DNA of 64,000 bases from Tetradesmus obliquus (taxonomy: Eukaryota; Chlorophyta; Chlorophyceae; Sphaeropleales; Scenedesmaceae), in assembly GCA_030272155.1 (NCBI GenBank), contig CP126197.1, forward strand, positions 1,054,001 to 1,118,000, given 5' to 3'. The position numbers and the translations under genes are program-made. Position 1 is the stretch's first letter. Every line of letters begins with the position of its first letter. Shown here one piece after another: positions 57,075 through 64,000 of this stretch. Below the pieces are notes generated by a model. The model was not told the DNA's origin and ran no database searches. It saw only the letters and a program-made list of their open reading frames with translations.

Positions 57075-60000
57075 GGGCAACTACTATGAGGCTGTGCGCA
57101 AGGCCATCGAACCTGTCTGTCACACGCTGACATTGTGTGCACCCTTCTGCTGCTCCGCTGCTGCTGCTGCTGCTGCCGCTGCTGCTGCTGCTGCTGCTGC
57201 CAGGGCGACTACTACGAGGCTGTGTGCAAGGCCATCGACCATGTGCTGACATAACACTTTTCTGCTGTTGCCGCTGCTGCTGCTGCTGCTGCTGCCAGGG
57301 CGACTACTACGAGGCCGTGTGCAAGGCCATCGACCCGGTGCGCAAGGAGCTGGTGGCGTGCTTCCCAAAGGACGCTGGGCTGGATGAGGCATGCTTCAAG
57401 ATTGCTTATGACATCCTTATCATTGGGGTGAGCTTGTAGAGGGTTGGCACACACTTGTATGGCTTTAGCTTTCTGGTTCAAGGATGAAGCGTGCTTCGAG
57501 GGGGCGTACGCCATCCTGATCACCCCTGGGGTGAGTTCTGAGGCCTGTTGCTTTGGACCATTTGCCCGCCTTGCTTCATGCAAGCATGCAAAAATGCTGC
57601 CCTCTGGCTGTTGACCCTGCTGTTCTGACATGTCTGCACTGCAGGTGGGCAGCGTGAACAACACGCTTGGCGTGAAGGGCGTGGCCAATCACTGCCAGTT
57701 CCTAACTGCCCCTCTCACTGCTGCTGACCCTGCTGCTAACATTGCTGCCGCGCCTGTTTTCCTCCAAATCCTGCGGCAGGTGGGCAGCGTGAACAACACG
57801 TTTGGCGTCAAGGGCGTGGCCAATCACTGCCAGTTTCTAACTGCCCCAATGACTGCCGCTGATACTGCTGCTTCAACTGCTGTAATGTGAACATCACTGC
57901 AGGTGGGCAGCGTGAACAACACGTTTGGCGTGAAGGGCGTGGCCGAGTACTGCCAGTTCTTCAAGTCCATCGAGGACGCCAACACGCTGCGCAAGCGCAT
58001 CAGCGAGTGCTTCGAGCGCGCAGCGCTGCCCTACGTGAGTGGGCCTGTGCTGTATCTTGTCAGCAATTTGCTCTGCCCATAATAGCAGCTAAGAATTGGT
58101 TAGTGCTGCGCAAGCGCATCAGCGAGTGCTTCGAGCGCGCCGCGCTGCCCTACGTGAGTGCGCCTGTATCCGCTGCAAGCAGCATCAGCGGAGAGCATGT
58201 GCACAGAGCACAGGAGACGACGCAAGTGATCTTGCCCGGGCACAGATTGGAGCTGCTCTGTAGAATTCCACCTGCTGCGTGCTTCTCTTGTGCCCTACGC
58301 ACAGCAGCGGATGGTGCTGCAGGCATGCTGCTGCCGAACATGGTGGAAGCAGGGTGAAGCGTACCCTGGTGGCATATTTTACCTGCTGGTGTTCACTGAC
58401 CGTGCATGTTCTGTCTGTTTGCTGCTGCCTGGCCTGCGCAGACACCCGAGGAGGAGCGCAAGAAGCTGCTGTCCTTCGTCATCTGCGGCGGCGGGCCCAC
58501 AGGCGTGGAGGTAGCCGCAGAGATCCACGACTTCGTGTTCAACGACCTCAAGGTGCGGCCACAGTCGGTGACTTGCGTTATAACCACTATATAACCTTGT
58601 GGGTGGCGTTTTGGTCATGTTGTTTTGGAAAGCCAGATGCGTGGAGGTGGCGGCTGAGATCCACGATGTTGTGTTCAACAACCTCAAGGTGCGGTCGCAG
58701 GGTCGGTGCTTTAGGGAATTAGGTTACGTCTTCGTGTAAAGAACACGGTGTTTTAACTGTGACGTGCAACCACTATGACGTGCAATAACTTGCCGCTTTC
58801 ATACTTGTGGATGGCTGTTTCGCTATGGTGTTCCCAAAGCCAGTGCGTGGAGGTGGCGGCCGAGATCCACGACTTCGTGTTCAACGACCTCAAGATGTGG
58901 ACACAGGGTTTGGTGGTTTAGAACAGAGTTAAACTCGTGGATGGCTTCTCTGCTTGTTTTTTAACCGATGTGCTGCGTGGAGGGGTGACTGAGATCCACG
59001 ACTTTGTGTTCAACGACCCCAAGGTAATGCACTGTTGTGTACCAGCACTGGAACTGTTGCATCGCGTGAGCTCTGCCCCACAGCCCTCTGCTGTTGCATG
59101 TGTATCCCCCGCATGAACACTACACATCAATCTGAGCTGCTGAAGGATGTGCATCTGTCTGCAAGACGCACCGCCATTTGTTGTTGATCTTAACAGCCGT
59201 GCACCTGGTGTCTCGCCTGCAGGCGCACTACCCTGAGCTGCTCAAGGATGTGCGCATCGGCGTGATCGAGCTCATGGCTGTTTGCCTGCAGATCCGCCAC
59301 CCTCTGTCGGCGCTCTGAAGATCCACAAAACTGCTGTTTTGCCTGCAGGCACACTACCCTGAGCTGCTCAAGGACGTGCGCATCCGCGTGATCGAGCTGA
59401 TGGACTACGTGCTGTCTACCTATGACCGCAAGATCGGCGAGTTCACGCACAAGCAGTTTGAGCGCGCAGGTGCGTTCACACACAAGTGGGTCCTGGCAGC
59501 ATCAGACGGTGTACCAAATGCATGTGCATGCGTCGGATCATCGTACTAGCCGTCTTATTGACAAGTATCATACACCATTGCAACTCCCACTGCACCAACA
59601 AACCCACCTGCAACTGCTGGCGCCGCTGCTGACAAGTAACGCTGAAAAATGTGTCTGCATGCCGCAGGCATTGAGCTGGTGCTGAACACGCGTGTGGCCA
59701 GTGTGCGTGACGGCTATGTGTCTGTGGTGCCCAAGAGCGGCGAGGAGTTCGAGATCCCCTTTGGCTCCTGCGTGTGGGCCACTGGCATTGCCATGAACCC
59801 GCTCATCAAGGAGCTGCAGCAGCAGTTCCCCGAGCAGACACACTTCAGGTGAGCTGTTCTGTGAGGTGTGGCTATTCTGAGGGGGCTTGAAGCAGTTGTT
59901 TAAAATCGCCATGAACCCACTGATCAAGGAGCTGCAGCAGCAGTTCCCGCAGCAGACGCACTTCAGGTGTGGGAGCTGGTAGTCTTGTGGTGTCATGTGT

Positions 60001-63000
60001 GCTGTGCGTGAGGCATTTGTACACAATGCCATGCACAGTGCTGCCTGCATCTGCTGCCACAGCGCAGCATCACCCCTGCCGTCATCTCCCTGGCCAGGCA
60101 TGGCATGCAACTGCACAGACCAACGAGTTGCTGCAACTGCAGCATCTGGGCCTTTGGAGATTGATGTTGTGCTGCCGCTGCTGCTGCTGCTGCAGGTCGG
60201 CGCTGACTGATGAGTTCCTGCGCGTGAAGGGCAGCGACGGCAGCATCTGGGCCTTTGGCGACGCCTCAACAATCGAGCAGCCACGCGCGCTGCAGCGCGC
60301 AGACGAGCTCTTTGAACAGGCCGACACAAACAAGGTGCGGCGGCTAAGCTTGATATGCATAGGGTTCATTTTGGGTGGGCGGGATGACACATCAGGAACA
60401 GCAAGTGCGCTGCAGCACGCAGATGAGCTCTTCGAGCAGGCCGACACCAACAAGGTGCGGCGGCTAGGCTTGATGTGGATAGGGTTCATTTCGGATGGGC
60501 GGGACGACACATCAAGACCGCTCTGGCATGCGTGCGTGCTGCGCTCTGCAGGGGCGGATAGTGGGCAAGGAGCTGCAGGCGCTGCTGAACGAGGCCAGCA
60601 AGGATCCATCCCCTCTTGTTGCACTTGCCATGCACCTCATGCCTTTTCTGATGGTTGATTGTTGCACCTGCTGGATTATTCTGAACACATTTGCCTTGCA
60701 GGACGGCCTGGTGGGCCTGAAGGAGCTGCAGGCGCTGCTGACTGAGGCCAGCAAGGAGTTCAGCCACCTGGAGGAGCACGCGCGCTTCCTGGAGGCCAAG
60801 AACAAGCGGTGAGGCTCGACACAACGCTCTCTCGGTACAGCTGCTGTGTTTGGACTCATATCTGCTAGCTACAGCGCGTTGCGGACATCCTGTGTGTGCA
60901 TGGGGGCCCTCATGACAGCTGGCTTACACACGAAATTTACAGCTGCTTGTGTGTCGGGCTGCCAAGCAAAGCGTGAAGCATGCACACGCCATGAAGACTG
61001 CAGTCATGCGGCACGCGCAATGCATCTAAACACAACTCAAGGCTCACATGCGTGCCCAAACTTTTCTTACACTGCTGCCGCAGGTTTGGCGGGCTGCTGC
61101 AGCGTGCGCTGGCCGGCAGCAATGGCGCTGAGAGACCCCCGCAGACTGTGGAGGAGACTGCACACTAAGTGGTGGCGTCTAACCACAAACTGCATCTGTT
61201 TGCCCAAACGCTGCCTGCCGCTGCAGGTTTGGCGGGCTGCTGCAGCGTGCCCTGGCAGGCAGCAACGGCGCGAGAGCCCTATGCAGACCATGAATGAGAC
61301 TGCAAAAATATCACAATTCCGGTAGCATTCAAACACAAAGCACATCTGTTTGCCCAAATGCCGCAGGTTTGGCGGGCTGCTGCAGCGTGCGCTGGCTGGC
61401 AACAGCAATGGCGCTGAGAACCTATGCAGACTTTAGAGGAGACGGTATGGGTGTCACCCTCAGTAATACATCTAAACACAAAGCGCGTTTTGCCCAAATG
61501 CCGCAGGTTTGGCGGGCTGCTGCAGCGTGCTCTGGCAGGCAGCAACGGCGCTGAGAGCCCCATGCAGACAGTAAAGGAAACTGCAAATTCTTCAATCTGT
61601 TTGTCTGATAGCTGCCTGCTTCTTCACTCTGCCGCAGGTTTGGCGGGCTGCTGCAGCGTGCCCTGGCTGGTAACAGCAATGGCGCTGAGAGCCCCATGCA
61701 GACCGTGGAGGAGACGGATGAGTTGACCAAGGAGCAGTTCAAAGCGCTGCTTGAGAAGATTGACTCGGGGCTGCGCGCGCTGCCGGCAACAGCACAGGTG
61801 GGCAGAGGTGGCTGCTTGATTACTTACTTTTCATTGTCAAACTGGCCAGGAGTTGTGAGTCATCCAAGGGTTGTTGCACATGTTTGTCTTTTCAAGATTC
61901 GGACACGTACTGGTTCAGTGAACGAGTTGTTCATTTGGGTAAGGCACTTGTCCATAGTTTGGGATGTTGAGACGGATGAGCTGACCAAGGAGCAGTTCAA
62001 AGCACTGCTTGAGAAGATTGACTCGGGGCTGCGCGCGCTGCCAGCAACAGCACAGGTGGGTGGCGGCGTGCCGGCAGACCAGTTTGGCAGCGCGGCTGCT
62101 AGCACATCATTGGACGCACACTGTTAGGCACTGCCGGGCAGGCAAAAGCTGCAGGCGATGATTGCGGTGGCGCAAGATGCGTGCAGTGCTGTGAGCTGGA
62201 CTAAGTAGCCTGCTGCTGTGCTTCTGCTGACTGTTGAGCAGAACTCGCGCTGAGGCACATGTGTCCTGCCCTGACCAACTGCTGCTGTTGTCGCTGCTGC
62301 AGGTTGCCAAGCAGCAGGGCGAGTACCTAGCAGAGGTGCTGAAGCGTGGCAGCTTTGACCAGCAGGCGAAGGTGCTGCAGCCAAACGAGAAGCAGGCGCC
62401 ATTCAAGTGAGTGAATGGGGATAAATGTTGCTGGGGCAACATGAGGCACATCTGCGCCTTTGCCTTTGCAGCAGACACAGCAACTACGCCTCAGCAAAGT
62501 TCAGACAGGGGCGATGCGTCGTCTGGCACATAGTAGATATGTGTTCCCTGTGTGCTGCAGCCTTGCGCATCAAACAAGACATGTACAGTACATGCATGTG
62601 CTGCATGTGCCCTGCCTGCGCGCTCAACCCCGGCTCTGAACCCTGTACCCTTTGCACCCTGCTTGAACCTTAAACACATACTCCACCCGCAGGTACAACC
62701 ACAAGGGCTCGCTGGCGTATGTGGCAATGCATTGGCGCTCAACCATGTGACTGAACCTTTCACACTTGCGCTTTGCCTGAACCATAAGGTCATACCATCC
62801 AGGACCCACATGCAACTCTCCTCTCAGTAATAATCCTTTAACCTCAAAAGCTCATACCCACCGCCACCACCAAGCCCTGCAGGTACAACCACAAGACCTC
62901 GCTGCCATACGCGGGCCCTGCTTGAACCCAAAACCCTGAACCCTGCACCGCCTGCACCCTGCTTGAACCCTTATAAAACTCCCCGCAGGTACAACCACAA

Positions 63001-63196
63001 AGGCTCTCTGGCGTATGTTGGTGGTGACCAGGCCGTGATGGACATCCCAAAAGTGGGCCCTATCTTTGGCACAGGGGCTGGCATCATGTGGAAGGGCTAT
63101 GAGACCTTTGCGCAGATCAGCCTGCGCAACCAGCTGCTGGTCATCAGTGACTGGGTGCGCACCAAGCTCTTCGGGCGCGACATCTCGCGCGTGTAA
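53769..63196 (+). CDS. type II NAD(P)H dehydrogenase with EF-hand (NDB-like)
   Basis: Fourteen exons join in phase to 612 residues: 53769-53936, 54460-54605, 55080-55125, 56100-56186, 57299-57427, 57903-58034, 58442-58552, 59349-59469, 59668-59848, 60196-60334, 60702-60808, 61638-61797, 62303-62406 and 62989-63196. Exon 1 is rich in Arg, Ala and Ser, with no acidic residue in its first 40, typical of an organellar transit peptide. The FAD-binding motif [10 protein letters not shown] is near residues 84-93, the NAD(P)H motif ICGGGPTG near 250-257 and FGDAS near 394-398. One canonical EF-hand loop, [12 protein letters not shown], occupies 417-428. The C-terminus FGRDISRV matches the plant NDB ending. 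The enzyme oxidises NAD(P)H and reduces quinone without proton pumping; calcium control is inferred from the EF-hand. Mitochondrial versus plastid location cannot be decided. Confidence 0.94.
56254..56690 (+). repeat. five downstream donor-side copies of dehydrogenase exon 4
   Basis: The true exon end and five copies share CGCAACCTGGTGCTGGG and a GGCAAG or GGGAAG before GTGAG. Anchors at 56163 (true), 56254, 56356, 56458, 56560 and 56659 give spacings of 91, 102, 102, 102 and 99. Copies still read [10 protein letters not shown] or [10 protein letters not shown]. The 102-base units are almost identical, so recent. Confidence 0.95.
56969..57240 (+). repeat. three upstream acceptor copies of dehydrogenase exon 5
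   Basis: Copies start near 56969, 57076 and 57204, the true exon at 57299. Each follows a CTG tract and CCAG acceptor and reads [12 protein letters not shown] or close variants, then diverges. Confidence 0.95.
57480..57537 (+). repeat. diverged donor-side copy of dehydrogenase exon 5
   Basis: The stretch reads [17 protein letters not shown] before GTGAG, recalling [16 protein letters not shown] before the true donor at 57428. Confidence 0.7.
57645..57850 (+). repeat. two upstream acceptor copies of dehydrogenase exon 6
   Basis: Copies start at 57645 and 57780, the true exon at 57903 (spacings 135, 123). Each reads [14 protein letters not shown] (Thr-Leu in the first), NHCQFLTAP, then CTGCTG-rich intron. 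Confidence 0.95.
58104..58160 (+). repeat. downstream donor-side copy of dehydrogenase exon 6
   Basis: Reads [16 protein letters not shown] and GTGAGT, 119 bases after the true donor; nearly identical at DNA level. Confidence 0.95.
58639..59021 (+). repeat. three downstream donor-side copies of dehydrogenase exon 7
   Basis: Copies end near 58687, 58893 and 59022. Each retains [16 protein letters not shown] or variants before GTGCGG, a lost donor (AAGATG) or GTAATG. Only the true exon (58442-58552) has the GGGPTG motif. Confidence 0.93.
59222..59280 (+). repeat. upstream acceptor copy of dehydrogenase exon 8
   Basis: Starts at 59222 after CTGCAG; reads [19 protein letters not shown], then diverges. 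The true exon starts 127 bases later. Confidence 0.93.
59903..59972 (+). repeat. downstream donor-side copy of dehydrogenase exon 9
   Basis: Reads [19 protein letters not shown] and a GTGTGG donor, 119 bases after the true exon end at 59848. Confidence 0.93.
60404..60600 (+). repeat. copies of dehydrogenase exons 10 (3' edge) and 11 (5' edge)
   Basis: 60404-60454 copies the exon 10 end ([15 protein letters not shown] before GTGCGG) plus about 60 intron bases. 60553-60600 copies the exon 11 start ([12 protein letters not shown]) with a GCAG acceptor. Both halves of the EF-hand are thus duplicated inside the intron that splits it. Confidence 0.92.
61084..61590 (+). repeat. four upstream acceptor copies of dehydrogenase exon 12
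   Basis: Copies start at 61084, 61227, 61367 and 61507, the true exon at 61638 (spacings 143, 140, 140, 131). Each reads [12 protein letters not shown] (or its frame-shifted equivalent) and a decayed MQTVEET, then similar intron with TTTGCCCAAA. Confidence 0.95.
61967..62058 (+). repeat. downstream donor-side copy of dehydrogenase exon 12
   Basis: A 90-base, almost identical copy reads [18 protein letters not shown] and [11 protein letters not shown] before GTGGG, 260 bases after the true donor. Confidence 0.95.
62693..62930 (+). repeat. two upstream acceptor copies of dehydrogenase exon 14
   Basis: Copies start at 62693 and 62883, the true exon at 62989. They read [11 protein letters not shown] and [11 protein letters not shown], then diverge. 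The preceding TGCTTGAACCC intron words recur. Confidence 0.93.
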
Positions 63197-63243
63197 GAGG
63201 CTTGTGTGTGAGTGGCTTGCAGCAGGCTGCAGCAGCGGTGAAG

Positions 63244-63290
63244 GCTGGGTGTGCACCAAACTCTTTGGGCGCGACATCTCGCGCGTGTGA
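63244..63290 (+). repeat. downstream copy of the dehydrogenase C-terminus
   Basis: Reads [13 protein letters not shown]-like residues and TGA about 95 bases beyond the true stop, a terminal-exon copy like those of CDC73 and FAS1 gene 4. Confidence 0.92.
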
Positions 63291-64000
63291 GCGGCGTGTC
63301 TGTAACGGGCTGGGCTGTGAGGGGTTTGCCACAGGCTGACTGCAGCAGCAGTCTGGCGACGCGTCGGGGCCTGGCAGCAGCTGAGAGGGAGGTTGTGGAA
63401 GCTGAGAGGGGTTGACCAGCGTGCCTGCACAGCTGGGGTGCGCTCCTGTGCATCATGAGGGGCCGGCTGCATGTTTGGTGTGATGTGGCGATAAGGAGAA
63501 GCAGAGCGGAGTGCTGCAACACAGTGCAATTGCATTGTTGCAGCAAGCAACCTCTGCCTGCTGGCTGCTTAGCGTGGCCGGCACGGGTTACAGCGATTGA
63601 TCGTGCTGAGTGGTTCATCTCTGCGGCAAAGGTTTTGCAGGACGGGGCGGACCAGGTTTGCACCCTGCAAAGTTGGCTCGCCAGCATGTTACTTCCCTTC
63701 TCATGATGATGTGTTTACTGTGCTTGATCACTGCACACCGTGCATGGTGCTTGGTGGGTTTGGAGCTGACCTGATTTGGTTTGGGGGCATGCCTTACCAC
63801 AACAGATCTAACAAACAATGTGCCGGCAGCTGGCGGTGCCAACTGGCACAGCTCTGCTTCATGAGAGCCGGCAACAACATATCCTTTGGCTTGCTGTCCC
63901 TGCCTAGTAGCTGCAGGGTTAGCGTGATGTGGAGTGGCTGTACACACATATCGTGCAACAAAGGAGTGCGCAGATGCATGCTTGGGCATGCCACATGTGT
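63291..64000. other. 3' flank of the dehydrogenase gene
   Basis: No further exon or gene recognised up to the window end; presumably 3' UTR and intergenic DNA. Confidence 0.45.

Noticed and set aside
1-64000. Search for mobile or virus-like elements
   Set aside because: No reverse transcriptase, integrase, transposase or capsid motifs and no long terminal or inverted repeats were seen; all repeats trace to exons, introns or simple sequence.

Overview
The window is nuclear DNA of a green alga. Genes are split into many short exons with GT-AG introns. Coding DNA is GC- and CAG/CTG-rich, and introns are full of CTG/CAG triplet runs and TGCATGC-like words. The gene content (multi-FAS1 secreted proteins, a plant-type DENN-WD40 protein, a PHLOEM PROTEIN 2-LIKE A10-like protein, an EF-hand type II NAD(P)H dehydrogenase, plant-like CDC73) fits a chlorophycean or trebouxiophycean. 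Scenedesmaceae is a guess from general sequence texture only.

Layout, left to right. (1) 455-13194 (+): four tandem fasciclin-domain (FAS1) genes; the first carries an apparent 4-base deletion. (2) 14505-18748 (-): two small secreted paralogues built from a 36-residue repeat that coincides with exon units. (3) 20401-28485 (-): the Paf1-complex subunit CDC73, reconstructed as 11 exons and 541 residues with every junction in phase. (4) about 29311-32769 (+): an SGNH/GDSL-like hydrolase, 5' end not found. (5) 35603-37994 (+): a secreted Cys-rich protein of unknown function. (6) 39552-49978 (-): a large SCD1-like DENN-WD40 protein, divergent from (7) 50480-52138 (+): an intronless PP2-A10-like membrane-anchored protein. 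(8) 53769-63196 (+): a 14-exon type II NAD(P)H dehydrogenase with one EF-hand.

The most unusual property is shared by unrelated genes. Introns contain tandem, decaying copies of the neighbouring exon edge. Copies of an exon's 5' part, with its acceptor AG, lie upstream of the true exon. Copies of its 3' part, with the donor GT, lie downstream. Copies of a last exon, with its stop, lie beyond the gene; copies of a first, signal-peptide exon lie before it. I count more than 25 such arrays with spacings of about 90-240 bp. They inflate introns and leave many decoy splice sites. Most real exons were recognised because one copy keeps full length and correct phase.

I saw no viral or retroelement remnants, no CRISPR array and no tRNA or rRNA gene. 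The genes do not form an obvious pathway; the only functional groupings are the FAS1 cluster and the two repeat-protein paralogues, both secreted or cell-wall-type products.
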